53,557 nt of DNA from Rhodobacter sp. Lineage in GTDB: Bacteria; Pseudomonadota; Alphaproteobacteria; Rhodobacterales; Rhodobacteraceae. Shown piece by piece: positions 33,845 through 42,764 of the stretch. Where the stretch lies: assembly GCA_022824145.1 (NCBI GenBank), contig JAJEAY010000198.1:1-53557 (forward strand), in the 5' to 3' direction. A program made the position numbers and the translations under genes. Under the pieces are notes generated by a model. That model did not search any database and had not been told where the DNA came from. It saw only the letters and a list, made by a program, of their open reading frames with translations. Every line of letters begins with the position of its first letter. Within the stretch, counting starts at the first letter, position 1.

Positions 33845-35367
33845 ACGGGCGTCTCCACTTCTTCACGGTTCCGGATGGCTTTAGCGGAGGCTCTCACAAG
33901 GTCGCCGTGGTTCAGATCCGCTGCGTCCGCGATGCGCGTGACGGTACCTTGCTGTACAACCCCAATGCGGTCGCTCATGGCAAGAAGCTCGTCGTGGTCC
34001 GAGCTGATCAGGATGATGGATTTCCCGGAGCGGGTCAGATCGTTGATAAGCTGGTATACCGCAATTTTTGCCCCGATATCGATGCCCTGCGTAGGTTCAT
34101 CCAGGATCAGAACTTCGGCGTTCGAAAAGAGCCAGCGGGCGATGACGGTCTTTTGCTGGTTTCCGCCAGAGAGGAAGTTGACTGTCTTCTCCTCCGCCTG
34201 CGCGGAAATCCCCAGGTCACCGATAAGGGTCCGGGTTGCCTGCTCCTCTCTCTTGAGATCAAGAACGCCGAAGCGGGCCAGTTTGCCAAGCGATGCGGCT
34301 GTAATGTTTCCGCCTGCGCGAAAATTGAAAAACAGGCCATCGAACTTCCTGTTTTCCGGAACCAGGGCAAGCCCGGCGCTGATGGCGTCCATCTCCCCAC
34401 GAAAGGCCACGGATCTTCCGTTCAGGACGATTTCACCGGCAGTCAGACCGTCTGTGCCGAACAGGGCGCGCGCGATCTCGGTGCGGCCGCTTCCGAGGAC
34501 GCCGCCAAGACCGAACACCTCGCCGCGGCGAATATCGAAAGATACGTCATTGACCCCGGCATTCGTCGCAATCCCCCGCGCCTCTAGAACCACCTCATCC
34601 GCTGCGTTGCGCTCCTTCGGATAGTGTTCGCCGATGTCCTCGCCGACCATCGCAGTCACAATCTCGTGGACTTTGATCTCGGTTTCACCGCTGGCGCGGA
34701 CCACACGGCCGTTCCGGAGAATGGTGACTTCGTCGACAATCCGCTCCACCTCATCCAGACGGTGGGATACATAGAGAATTCCGGTGCCCTTGCTTCGCAT
34801 TGTTCGCAGCAGCTGGTGCAGACGCTCGATTTCATCCTCGCCAAGCGCCGCCGTAGGCTCGTCAAGAACGATCATGCCCGCGCGCATCGCGACGGCCTTC
34901 GCGATTTCCACAAGCTGCTGTTCGCCAACCGAGAGCTGTCCGGTTATCGCCCCTGTTGGAATGTCGACCTCCATTTCAGCGAGAACGGCGGTCGCATCCT
35001 CATGGACCTTTCTCCAGTCGATGACGCTCAGCGAGGACCGAGGCATATTGCCGAGAAAGATGTTTTCTCCAACCGACAGTGTCGGGACTATGGAAAACTC
35101 CTGGAACACGGTGGCGATGCCCATGTCACGCGCGGCCTGCGGGCTGGGAATCTGAACTGGCCGGCCATCTTTCAGGATCTGGCCGCTGTCGGGCTGCTGT
35201 ACCCCCGAAAGGGTCTTGATCATCGTTGACTTGCCGCACCCGTTCTCGCCAAGAAGACCGTGAATGGACCCGGCGAGCAGCTTGATGCACACTCTGTCAT
35301 TCGCCAGGACACCGGGATAGGTTTTGGAGATGTCGACAAACTCCCAAAGAGGGACGGACGCGTTCAT
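33841..35367 (-). CDS. Ribose-type sugar ABC transporter ATPase, two ABC domains
   Basis: A 508-residue RbsA/MglA-like protein. Domain 1 (about 1-240) has Walker A GENGCGKSTMIKTLSG, signature LSVGEQQLVEIAKAV and Walker B IVLDEPTAALG. Domain 2 (about 255-500) has the degenerate Walker A GVLGSGRTEIARALFG, signature LSGGNQQKTVIARWL and LILDEPTQGIDIGAK. This two-domain form differs from the single-domain ATPase of the ROK operon. It overlaps the permease by 4 bp and is separated from the SBP gene by a hairpin. Confidence 0.94.
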   Translation of the reverse strand: MNASVPLWEFVDISKTYPGVLANDRVCIKLLAGSIHGLLGENGCGKSTMIKTLSGVQQPDSGQILKDGRPVQIPSPQAARDMGIATVFQEFSIVPTLSVGENIFLGNMPRSSLSVIDWRKVHEDATAVLAEMEVDIPTGAITGQLSVGEQQLVEIAKAVAMRAGMIVLDEPTAALGEDEIERLHQLLRTMRSKGTGILYVSHRLDEVERIVDEVTILRNGRVVRASGETEIKVHEIVTAMVGEDIGEHYPKERNAADEVVLEARGIATNAGVNDVSFDIRRGEVFGLGGVLGSGRTEIARALFGTDGLTAGEIVLNGRSVAFRGEMDAISAGLALVPENRKFDGLFFNFRAGGNITAASLGKLARFGVLDLKREEQATRTLIGDLGISAQAEEKTVNFLSGGNQQKTVIARWLFSNAEVLILDEPTQGIDIGAKIAVYQLINDLTRSGKSIILISSDHDELLAMSDRIGVVQQGTVTRIADAADLNHGDLVRASAKAIRNREEVETPV

Positions 35368-35411
35368 GGTCTTGGCCTAACCGGTTGGGAGTGGGTCGGG
35401 ATGTCAGATCC

Positions 35412-35445
35412 TTCACCGGCGGCGCACGGGTGCGCCGCCGGTGAA
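35412..35445 (-). promoter_or_regulatory. Perfect 15-bp hairpin between SBP and ATPase genes
   Basis: TTCACCGGCGGCGCA (35412-35426) and TGCGCCGCCGGTGAA (35431-35445) are exact reverse complements with a four-base loop CGGG. It begins 11 bp after the SBP stop. No T-run follows in the direction of transcription, so mRNA stabilisation or partial termination is more likely than full termination. Confidence 0.8.
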
Positions 35446-35456
35446 CAGAGCGGAGC

Positions 35457-36488
35457 TCAGTACTCCTTGGACGGTTGCGGGAAGAGCTTTTCAGGTTCCC
35501 GAAGAACCGCGACCGCTCCTTCCATGTCCTCGATGGTCGTCGGCGTTTCGACCCAGCCACCGGGATAGGTTCCCTCCAGGGCGTCCAGCGCAACGTGCAT
35601 TGCGGCCCGACCCATGAGGAATGGCGAGGTATTGACCGTTGCCGTGACATTGCCCGCAGCGATCTCTTCCAGGCCGGACGTATCGCCGTCGTTTCCGAGA
35701 AGGACGATATCGGACCGGCCCAGCGCTTTGGCGGCATATGAGGCGCCGATGATCATATAGTCGTTGGCGGCGAAGATCATGTCGAGGTCTGGATGGGCCT
35801 GAAGAATGTCCATCCCGGCAGTGTTGCCGCCTTCGACATTCCATTTCCCGTCGATTGAAACGACTACGTCGAAGTTTTGGTTACCCTCGATCCCGTCGAG
35901 GAATCCTCCGACGCGTTCAGTCGAGTGATAGCCCGGTTGGCCTTCAATGATGCCGACCTTGAGTGACTTGTCGCCATAGGCGTCGATGGCCCAGTCGGCG
36001 ATCTTGTGGGTGCCGTTGCGCTGCGAATATCCGACAACGCCGTGAATGGGCGTCGGGAAATTGGGAATGTCGGAGTTGATCATGACCACAGCCATGCCCT
36101 TGTCGACTGCCTGCTTGAGAAGCGGAGCTGCAGCGAATTCGTCGTGGGTACCGAAAACGATTGCATCGACATCCTGTGTGAGGACGTCCTGAATCATTCC
36201 CATCTGGCCGTTGATGTCCGCACCGCTCTGCGGCGCCAGCATAAAGACCTCGACACCCTCGTCCGCCGCGACCGCTTTGATGCCCTCGCCAATGGCGATG
36301 TAGTAGTTGAACTCGGTTGCCGGCGGCATGTAGGCGATCCGGAAGGTCTCGTTTGTTGGCGTGATCGCATCGATCGGGGCCTGGGCTCCTTCCGCCAGCG
36401 GCACCGGGGCCGGATAGTCGGCGGACATCGCTGTTGAGGCGAACGCGGCAATGCCCGCCGCGAGTGCTGTTCTGAGTACTGGTTTCAT
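35457..36488 (-). CDS. Ribose-type sugar ABC transporter solute-binding protein
   Basis: A 343-residue RbsB-like binding protein. The signal peptide is MKPVLRTALAAGIAAFASTA then MSA, cleaved before DYPAP. Lobes are visible in VFMLAPQSGADINGQMGMIQ, DVDAIVFGTHDEFAAAPLL, KVGIIEGQPGYHSTERVGGF and DLDMIFAANDYMIIGASYAA. It follows the SMP-30 gene by 29 bp with a purine-rich ribosome-binding site (GGAGGAG). The ligand is probably an aldose, lactone or sugar acid feeding the DgoK branch. Confidence 0.93.
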   Translation of the reverse strand: MKPVLRTALAAGIAAFASTAMSADYPAPVPLAEGAQAPIDAITPTNETFRIAYMPPATEFNYYIAIGEGIKAVAADEGVEVFMLAPQSGADINGQMGMIQDVLTQDVDAIVFGTHDEFAAAPLLKQAVDKGMAVVMINSDIPNFPTPIHGVVGYSQRNGTHKIADWAIDAYGDKSLKVGIIEGQPGYHSTERVGGFLDGIEGNQNFDVVVSIDGKWNVEGGNTAGMDILQAHPDLDMIFAANDYMIIGASYAAKALGRSDIVLLGNDGDTSGLEEIAAGNVTATVNTSPFLMGRAAMHVALDALEGTYPGGWVETPTTIEDMEGAVAVLREPEKLFPQPSKEY

Positions 36489-36517
36489 CTTTGGTTCTCC
36501 TCCTGATATTGGTTGAA

Positions 36518-37387
36518 CTATGCGTTGAACGGAGTATCGGGCACTCCGCGCACACCGGGTTTGACGGCGAAGAGGCCGCCGGAAGCTGGTTCATTCCGAA
36601 CAGCTTGCTCACTGCTCATCAGACGCGACGTCGTAATGTACAGCGTGTCGAGATCCCGTCCGCCGAATGCGCAGCACGTCGGTTTCCAGACAGGCACATC
36701 GACGATTTGGTCGATTCCGCCATCGGGTGCGACCCGCACCACCCGATGCCCTTCCCATTCTGCGTTCCAGACTCCGCCTTCGGCATCGACACACGACCCA
36801 TCCGGCAGCCCGGGCTCGTCGCGAAACGAAGCATGCACACGCCGGTTGGAAACTGTTCCGGTGGAAGGGTCGTAATCGTAGGCGACAATCTCCCGGTCGG
36901 GAGTGTCGGCGAAGAACATCGTCCTTCCATCAGCGGAAAAGCAGGTCGAATTCGCGCAGGACACACCGTCTATCAGCCTGGAAACCGAAAGGTCGGTCCC
37001 GATCGATATCACTGATGAGTCCGCAGCGCCGGAGACTTCGTTCATGCCGCCTACGATCAATCGGCCCGAGCGGTCCGTGCGCCCGTCGTTCAGCCGGGTT
37101 TCGGGATTACCGGGTTCGAAGTCGCACACAGGCGTTTCCTTACCGGTTACCGGGTCGACAAGAGCCACGCGATCGGCATAGGCCATCACAAATCCGCCTT
37201 CCGATCTTGGCGCGAAACAGCAGACGCGCTCCTTCACTGCCTGCTTGGAATGATCGCCAGTCGCCGGATCATAGGACAGAAGCGCCCGCCCTTCGATGTC
37301 GGTCCACCAAATGCGTTGATCAACGGGATTCCAGAAAACTCCTTCCCCGTGGTGATTCCGGCAATCGAGAACAAGTTCCGCCTGCAC
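36518..37387 (-). CDS. SMP-30/gluconolactonase-family lactonase
   Basis: A 289-residue six-bladed propeller of the SMP-30/LRE family. Key motifs are NHHGEGVFWNPVDQRIWWTD (metal-binding Glu), NDGRTDRSGRLIVGGM (Asn/Asp ligands), MFFADTPDREIVAYDYD and GLPDGSCVDAEGGVWNAEW (Asp ligand). The best start is a GTG at 37387 with AGGAGGA eight bases upstream; the frame stays open further upstream across the operator region without similarity. Such enzymes hydrolyse aldonolactones to aldonates. It is the first gene of the leftward operon, directly under the GntR operator region. Confidence 0.9.
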   Translation of the reverse strand: MQAELVLDCRNHHGEGVFWNPVDQRIWWTDIEGRALLSYDPATGDHSKQAVKERVCCFAPRSEGGFVMAYADRVALVDPVTGKETPVCDFEPGNPETRLNDGRTDRSGRLIVGGMNEVSGAADSSVISIGTDLSVSRLIDGVSCANSTCFSADGRTMFFADTPDREIVAYDYDPSTGTVSNRRVHASFRDEPGLPDGSCVDAEGGVWNAEWEGHRVVRVAPDGGIDQIVDVPVWKPTCCAFGGRDLDTLYITTSRLMSSEQAVRNEPASGGLFAVKPGVRGVPDTPFNA

Positions 37388-37413
37388 CTGGCCATTCCTC
37401 CTGTGCAATCTGA

Positions 37414-37453
37414 TATCTGATATATCAGGTTGCGTTGCCCGGTGTATCAGATA
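37414..37453. promoter_or_regulatory. GntR operator region between divergent genes
   Basis: TATCTGATA (37414-37422) and TATCAGATA (37445-37453) are reverse complements. The first overlaps the perfect 12-bp palindrome CTGATATATCAG (37417-37428). The cluster lies between the SMP-30 start and the divergent GntR start, where an autoregulating repressor of both directions would bind. A near-identical copy occurs at 38275-38286. Confidence 0.65.
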
Positions 37454-37492
37454 TTCTAGGTGAAGCAACAACTTTTTTTGAGAGGCCCTTCG

Positions 37493-38164
37493 ATGGCTTT
37501 GGAAAGACCCAAGTCCCTGCGCGAGCTGGCGCTTGAGCATCTGCGAAACAGCATCATCGACGGCACCCTGAAGATGGGCCAATCCCTCTCGGAGCGCGAA
37601 ATTTCCAAAGAGCTCGGAGTCTCAAAGTCACCTGTCCGCGAGGCTCTCGCACAGCTCCGGGACGAAGGCCTTGTCAGCATCGAACCTCAGAAAGGGGCAA
37701 GGGTATTCAACCTTTCAGAAGCTGAGGTCACCCAGATCTGTGATTTCCGGCAGGCAATTGAGACTGCGGCTTTCGATCTTGCCTTAAGCCGCGATCCTGA
37801 CGGACTCGCGGAAGCTATGGCGCGTGTCGTAACCGAGATGGTTGCCGCACGGAAAAAAGGCAACGAGAAAGGATACCTAGAACTTGATACGGCCTTTCAC
37901 CAGCTAATTTTCGAGCATGCCGGGAACGACTACCTGACGGCAAGTTACACGCGCTATGTCGGCAAGATCGCAGCGCTCAGGACACATCTCGCCAAACTTC
38001 CCCGGCATACCGAACTCTCGCTCGAAGAGCATCGTGAGATTGCCGCCGCGGTGCGGCGCCGGGACATGGGCGAAATAAAGAACCTTCTGTCTGAACACAT
38101 AGATCGTTCGCGACAGACCTACCGGAGTGCTGCCAATTCTCTGGGGAGAACAGCCGTCGCCTGA
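37493..38164 (+). CDS. GntR-family transcriptional regulator (FCD/FadR subfamily)
   Basis: A 223-residue regulator. The N-terminal winged HTH (about 8-72) has LRELALEHLRNSIIDGTLKM, LSEREISKELGVSKSPVREA and LAQLRDEGLVSIEPQKGARV. The C-terminal helical FCD ligand domain (about 80-215) has CDFRQAIETAAFDLA, DTAFHQLIFEHAGNDYL and LEEHREIAAAVRRRD; the Asp/His residues fit a metal-dependent carboxylate-binding pocket. I chose the ATG at 37493 with GAGAGG upstream. It is divergent from the SMP-30/transporter operon and probably controls it, itself and the mutarotase operon in response to a sugar acid. Confidence 0.92.
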   Translation: MALERPKSLRELALEHLRNSIIDGTLKMGQSLSEREISKELGVSKSPVREALAQLRDEGLVSIEPQKGARVFNLSEAEVTQICDFRQAIETAAFDLALSRDPDGLAEAMARVVTEMVAARKKGNEKGYLELDTAFHQLIFEHAGNDYLTASYTRYVGKIAALRTHLAKLPRHTELSLEEHREIAAAVRRRDMGEIKNLLSEHIDRSRQTYRSAANSLGRTAVA

Positions 38165-38958
38165 ACCCGAAAATCGAAACGCTCACTGGAAACTGTCCAT
38201 ACGTTGAAACACTCCTATTTCGGCGAAGCGGCCTGCCTCGGCGGAAACATAGCTGAAGGCACTCAGATTGACGGCTGACATATCAGATGCCATATTGCAG
38301 CCACCAAGAAGTTCCCGTGAAACTGGATGGCGGCCGTGAAGAGGAATTTGCCAGGTAATCCGTTGATTGATCTGGCGGAGGCAACGGTGAGCTTTGGCCC
38401 CGACACCGTTCTTGACGGTGCCGGCTCTGATTCGAGATTCCGTGGGAAAACCGCTCTCTGCGGCGGGAATGGCGCCCGCAGGCCTGTCTTCCCTGGTCTC
38501 TTCCGCAAACTGACCAGACCTGAGGCCAGCACGGATTCCGCAAACTGCGTCGAAGGAAATCCCGACGGCCCTTCCCACTTTCATTCGTCCGGCAGTGACA
38601 GCGCCAACGGCGGCACAAATTCCATTCGGGAAACAGGCCCTGCCAGTGACGCCAGGGCCGTCACCCCGGACTGCAGCGAAGGCGCACTCCCCCTGCATCG
38701 GGGAAGGGTCGACGCAGGGCACGGCCGCGCAGAAATTCCACTGCGGTGCTTTTCCAGCTTTGCATACGCCCCATTGCCAGCACCCAGGCGATATCAATGT
38801 CGTGCCGGCCCGGAGGATCATTGGCTTCAAACCTCCGGCCAAAGTTTCTTACACCGGCATAATGACAGCCCCGGCTGGCAACGCGGGACAGTTCAGGCAC
38901 TGGAACACCGGGCCGGTACAGTGTTGCCTGCGCTGGTTCATTCATTGGAGGCTGTCAG
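38165..38958. other. 794-bp region with a regulator site and probable decayed gene
   Basis: No intact gene is supported. A minus-strand frame (38183-38842) and a plus-strand frame are open but show no family motif and have odd amino-acid composition (many Cys, Arg, Pro). The operator-like site at 38275-38286 lies near the left end and the mutarotase ribosome-binding site (GGAG at 38947-38950) at the right end. The distance between them would fit a lost first gene of the rightward operon. I could not name it. Confidence 0.45.
38275..38286. promoter_or_regulatory. Second copy of the GntR operator palindrome
   Basis: CTGACATATCAG differs from the CTGATATATCAG palindrome at 37417-37428 at one position. 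It lies about 110 bp after the GntR stop and upstream of the mutarotase/dehydrogenase genes, suggesting that the same regulator controls the rightward operon. Confidence 0.5.
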
Positions 38959-39816
38959 ATGGCGAATATATGGAAAGTCCTGTCGCTTGAAAGGGACGAT
39001 CTCGAACTGAAGGTGCTGCCTGGAATTGGCGGCCGGCTCTGGGACGTCGTGATCGGGGGGAGTTCGCTTCTGTTCCAGAATCCTGACCTCGTGCGGAAGC
39101 CAGTGGATCTGTGCGCACTGAAGGATCTGCCGACACGGTCTCCCCAGTTCAAATTCCCGCTTTGGGGCGGTGAAAAGACTTGGATTGCGCCGGACAGAGA
39201 CTGGCGGGACGGTGCGCCTTACCCTGTTCTCGACAGCGCTCCATATCGCGTCGCATTCAAGACGGACGAAAAGGTCGAATTGCAAAGTGACGTCTGTCCG
39301 ATCTCCCGGCTGAATGTCAAACGGATGATTTCCCTTGAGAATGCCGGTGTTTTCTCAATTGAGCACACAGTAACGAACTGCGGGTCCGACGATCGCATCT
39401 CGGGAATCTGGTCCGTCATGATGCTTACCCATCCCTCCAAGATTCTTGTTGAGGACAGTCAGACGGGACCGGTCTCGCCGGTTTTTGGCGACCACGCGCC
39501 ATTTGTGCGGGAGACCGATTCCCGGCTTGTGATCGACTGTGCGGTACGGGGCGAATTCAAGTTAGGTGTCCATGTGCCATCGGGAAAAGTCGTTCTGCGC
39601 CGCGGGCTGCCGAATGGAATGGCGCACCTTGACTGCCAGACTTCGAAAACGGGAACCTCCGATGAATATGCACATGGACACAGTTTCGAAGTCTTCAATT
39701 CCGGTGACTACCCGTATTGCGAGGCTGAATGGCATGGCCCGGCCCGCCGCCTGTCTCCGGGCGAAGAGATGTCATTCACGCAAAGGTTCCGCGTTTCAGC
39801 GACAGTCTCTCGCTGA
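38959..39816 (+). CDS. Aldose-1-epimerase-like (galactose mutarotase superfamily) protein
   Basis: A 285-residue beta-sandwich protein resembling the mutarotase-superfamily group that includes DUF4380-like proteins. Supporting features are LELKVLPGIGGRLWDVVIGG at the N-terminus, FPLWGGEKTWIAPD, SIEHTVTNCGSDD, HSFEVFNSGDYPYCEAEWHG and LSPGEEMSFTQRF near the C-terminus, where mutarotases carry a catalytic Glu. There is no signal peptide, so it is cytoplasmic. The ATG has GGAG eight bases upstream. It precedes a uronate-dehydrogenase-like gene by 41 bp. It probably interconverts anomers of the imported sugar or uronate. Confidence 0.75.
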   Translation: MANIWKVLSLERDDLELKVLPGIGGRLWDVVIGGSSLLFQNPDLVRKPVDLCALKDLPTRSPQFKFPLWGGEKTWIAPDRDWRDGAPYPVLDSAPYRVAFKTDEKVELQSDVCPISRLNVKRMISLENAGVFSIEHTVTNCGSDDRISGIWSVMMLTHPSKILVEDSQTGPVSPVFGDHAPFVRETDSRLVIDCAVRGEFKLGVHVPSGKVVLRRGLPNGMAHLDCQTSKTGTSDEYAHGHSFEVFNSGDYPYCEAEWHGPARRLSPGEEMSFTQRFRVSATVSR

Positions 39817-39857
39817 GCTGGTCGTCTGACGCTTTGGTGAAAGGGAGTCCCACGATC

Positions 39858-40667
39858 ATGCAGATTCTTGTTACCGGAGCCAGCGGCCATCTTGGCCGAA
39901 AGCTCTTCGATCATCTTGAGGCGCAGGTTGGCCATAAAGTCACAGGTCTCGACATCCGTCCAGACGACCATCCCAATATCCACGTCGCGGATTTCGGATC
40001 GACCCCGGACTGGGCCAGGCATTTTGAGGGAGTCGAAGTAATTGTCCATCTTGCGGGAGACCGGAAACCAACTGCTACGTGGGCCTCAAGCATCCGAAAC
40101 AACATGGACGCGACCTTGGCTCTGTATCACCACGCCGTACAAAAGGGCGTCCGCCGAGTGGTCGTTGCCAGTTCGAACTGGGTTCAGGGCAACAGGCGCT
40201 TCGGCGTTGGCCAGCTGAACCAACATACACCTCCCGAACCGGTGAACGCCTACGGAATGTCCAAACTGTTTTGCGAAATGACCGGCGGTTATTTCAGCGA
40301 ATACCACGGTCTGTCGGTCATCTGCCTGCGGATAGGCTGGAATCAATGGACTCACGGCAACAGGCCCGGACCACATATGGCGATGGGACGCTGGGGACAG
40401 GAAATGTGGCTGAGCGACCGCGATTTTCTCAACGGCATGGAGGCGGCGATCATGGCAGAGAATGTGAATTTCGCTGTGCTGAACCTGATGTCCAACAATC
40501 CTGGAATGCGCTGGGACATTCAGGAGACCAAGGCGATCATCGGCTATCAGCCCGAAGATGGGAGCCGTGCGGTCGTCCCGCCTTCTGTCAGGATGAAATC
40601 TTGGCTGAAGAGGATGGCTTCTCGAGATCTGCCGCGTTTTTCGGATCGCTGGATGGCGAACTGGTGA
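39858..40667 (+). CDS. NAD-dependent epimerase/dehydratase, uronate-dehydrogenase-like
   Basis: A 269-residue extended SDR. It has the GxxGxxG motif TGASGHLGRKL (6-16), IVHLAGD, the catalytic VASSNWVQG and YGMSK tetrad. Overall layout and the short length resemble uronate dehydrogenases (Udh), which oxidise galacturonate or glucuronate to aldarolactones. That would link directly to the SMP-30 lactonase across the regulator. The ATG at 39858 is preceded by GGGAG at a slightly long spacing; the open frame extends upstream into the mutarotase gene. Other NAD-dependent sugar epimerases remain possible. Confidence 0.82.
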   Translation: MQILVTGASGHLGRKLFDHLEAQVGHKVTGLDIRPDDHPNIHVADFGSTPDWARHFEGVEVIVHLAGDRKPTATWASSIRNNMDATLALYHHAVQKGVRRVVVASSNWVQGNRRFGVGQLNQHTPPEPVNAYGMSKLFCEMTGGYFSEYHGLSVICLRIGWNQWTHGNRPGPHMAMGRWGQEMWLSDRDFLNGMEAAIMAENVNFAVLNLMSNNPGMRWDIQETKAIIGYQPEDGSRAVVPPSVRMKSWLKRMASRDLPRFSDRWMANW

Positions 40668-41199
40668 CTTCAGGAAGCCAGTCAAATAAGCGCAGCTACT
40701 TGCGGCTACCTGCGGGTCCATTGCAACAATTGGACGGCGGTCTTCCGAACGCTGTACGTCCTATCCCAACGTCTATCGGAAACCCGGGATCCCCCTGCGG
40801 ACTCCCTTTTGCTTCTACTTTGGGGGCGAGACCGGCACGACTTTACCAAGCTGCTGTCCAGACCCGAGTCCATCGAAGACGCCGGTCGCGTCTTTGGAGC
40901 GCTTTCCTAAAGAGCTTCCTGAAAAGTTATTTCCGTCCCGGCGGCCGCGGCGCCTCAGCGGAGCCGCCAGACGACGTAGGAGCGGGTCTGGACGGGTCTC
41001 CGGCTGGATTGCGGTTGTAAAATTCAGCACGATACCGCAGACGGAGGGCCCGGCGGGCCATGCGGACACGCTTCTACGCGCCATCCCCTCCTACGGGCTG
41101 CGGACGGGCGGACTTCCGCGCTCCCGGCAATGTGTTGATCCAGCGACACGTGGCCAGCGAATGAAGCGTCCCGCCCTGGCAACGATCATGTTTGCCGCA
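40668..41199. other. Intergenic region, no supported gene
   Basis: I see no intact gene in these 532 bp. A short plus-strand stretch (FTKLLSRPESIEDAGRVFGA ending at a TAA near 40910) reads like the end of a protein, and the surrounding frames are arginine- and proline-rich. It is probably decayed coding sequence of unknown origin. Confidence 0.4.
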
Positions 41200-41666
41200 C
41201 TACAGGAAATTACGCCTCTCGCGGATACGTGCAGCCAACTTCGGCATGCCCTTTGCTGTCAGGTCGAGAACGAAGCCGGATGGCGTAAATGGCGGATTGC
41301 TGTAGTGAGACCGCAGTTCGCGAAGAACGCCCATCGCCTCGGACGTATAGAGATCGACGGTTCGTGAGAGAGACTCGTCTGCCTCGATTGCTTCGATGTC
41401 TGTCGAACCGATCGAGTTCCGCTGGCGGAAAGTCACGAACATTGTCCGTAACAATGTGCTGAGCGCTACATAGGATTGCCGCCGCCAAAATGTGCCGGTC
41501 ACCAGCATCGGGAAGGTTCAGACCGGCTTCAAGGTGCTCGAAACCGCTGACAAACGCATCCGGAACAGTCCAGCATCGTAGAATCGCAGGAGCACGTCTC
41601 TTTCTCGAAACGGATAGAGTACGTTCGCGTCAAGCAGGACCACGAAGCGGTCGGCTACCTGGCTCA
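41200..41666 (-). pseudogene. Broken PIN-domain (VapC-like) toxin
   Basis: The minus strand begins, overlapping the antitoxin stop, with FVVLLDANVLYPFRERDVLL then RFYDAGLFR, the first acidic strand of a PIN nuclease. After an internal deletion another frame carries FEHLEAGLNLPDAGDRHILA then AAILCSAQHIVTDNVRDFP, the second acidic cluster. A third frame ends EAIEADESLSRTVDLYTSEA … GMPKLAARIRERRNFL with the stop at 41200. At least two frameshifts and a deletion remove the nuclease core, so no active toxin is expected. It is the partner of the intact gene at 41664-42119. Confidence 0.75.
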
Positions 41667-42119
41667 ACTGGCTTCGAACTCCTGGCCGAGATCGGCCAGT
41701 TCATCAAGCGCTGCTTTGCGGGCGCTGTCCCGTTTTGCTTTGTATGCCATGAGATCCTCGAACATAACCCGTCTGTGTGAGCCGACGGGGACGTATGGCA
41801 TCTCGTTCTCTTTCAGCAGCTTGCTGAGAAAAGGGCGCGATACATTCAGAATGTCGGCCGCCTGCTGGGTTGTCAGCATTGCGCCGGTGGGCACCAAAGT
41901 GACCATGTTTCCCTGAGCGATATGCCCTAGCAAATCGGCGATGAGATCAGCGATCGCCGGGGCAAGATGGACCTGGTCGCCGTTCGTGCCGTTGAACCGC
42001 AGGCTTCCAACCTCCGCCCGGGCCTGCGCCAAAGCACGGGATGCCTCAGCCGCGCTCGCAGCTTCGTCGTGCGTCGGCAGTCTTCGAGTCAGATCTGTCA
42101 CATTTGCCGGGTCCGGCAT
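41664..42119 (-). CDS. Excisionase-type DNA-binding antitoxin
   Basis: A 151-residue protein with an acidic N-terminal half and a MerR/excisionase HTH (HTH_17) at about 85-130: MLTTQQAADILNVSRPFLSK then LLKENEMPYVPVGSHRRVMF and EDLMAYKAKRD. This is the usual antitoxin paired with PIN toxins of the DUF/VapC-like group. The ATG at 42119 has an AGGAGAG ribosome-binding site; the open frame further upstream is not conserved. It overlaps the broken toxin gene. With the toxin inactive it may persist as a neutral relic or as an anti-addiction antitoxin. Confidence 0.85.
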   Translation of the reverse strand: MPDPANVTDLTRRLPTHDEAASAAEASRALAQARAEVGSLRFNGTNGDQVHLAPAIADLIADLLGHIAQGNMVTLVPTGAMLTTQQAADILNVSRPFLSKLLKENEMPYVPVGSHRRVMFEDLMAYKAKRDSARKAALDELADLGQEFEAS

Positions 42120-42764
42120 GGTTCTCTCCTTCGTCCTCCGGTACTGAAAATATAGCGACACGACCCCTGCCTGCAACTGAAATACGTGCAATAAGCGAAA
42201 TAAGCGAAACAAACATAAAAGACCTAATTCTTTTGAAAGAAAGAGCGGTTCAAACAGACCGGACGTACCTTTAGCCTCGACCTCTCTATAGGTGTCGCGC
42301 AGTTTGCAACCGACGAACTGCTCACGTCAGGATGCTTCAACCCGGATGGGCGCAATGCCTGTCGGTGCGGCGCACCTTCCTTTTGCTGTGCCCGCACTCG
42401 CTGTGGGCCGTCATTCCAGTGCAGACGTCGGGGTAACTGCGGAACATTCGCCGCGATGGCGCCCGTCCATGACCAATCGTCTCGCGATGTCGCTTGAATT
42501 CTCCTCATTGCGCCGGATCTGCCGGCAACGAGATCCATGTCCGGGTCAGCCCGAAGCTACGCTTCCTTTCGAAGTGCGTCCCTGCCGAGCCAAGGGTCGG
42601 TTACCAGCGGCGACCGCTTGTAGCTTGCGCGCGGATTTGCAGAAGCGCTTTGCACAATGGCACGGCCGGAAGCTGCTTTCTGAGAGGCGATTTTCCTACA
42701 GTTCGCACCGCGAAGCTTGCCGCGGTGCCTGCTGCGGCGGTTGCCGTTTCATTGTCCTCTGATG
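42120..42764. other. Intergenic region, no supported gene
   Basis: These 645 bp contain a short tandem AATAAGCGA repeat at about 42190-42208, near where the antitoxin promoter would lie, and no convincing gene. The segment about 42630-42770 has an open frame without family motifs; similar stretches seem to recur between genes in related genomes, but I cannot verify that here. Confidence 0.4.

Noticed and set aside
38183-38842. 219-codon minus-strand frame between the GntR regulator and mutarotase genes
   Set aside because: Many Cys, Arg and Gly, no recognisable motif, no good start; treated as decayed sequence rather than a gene.
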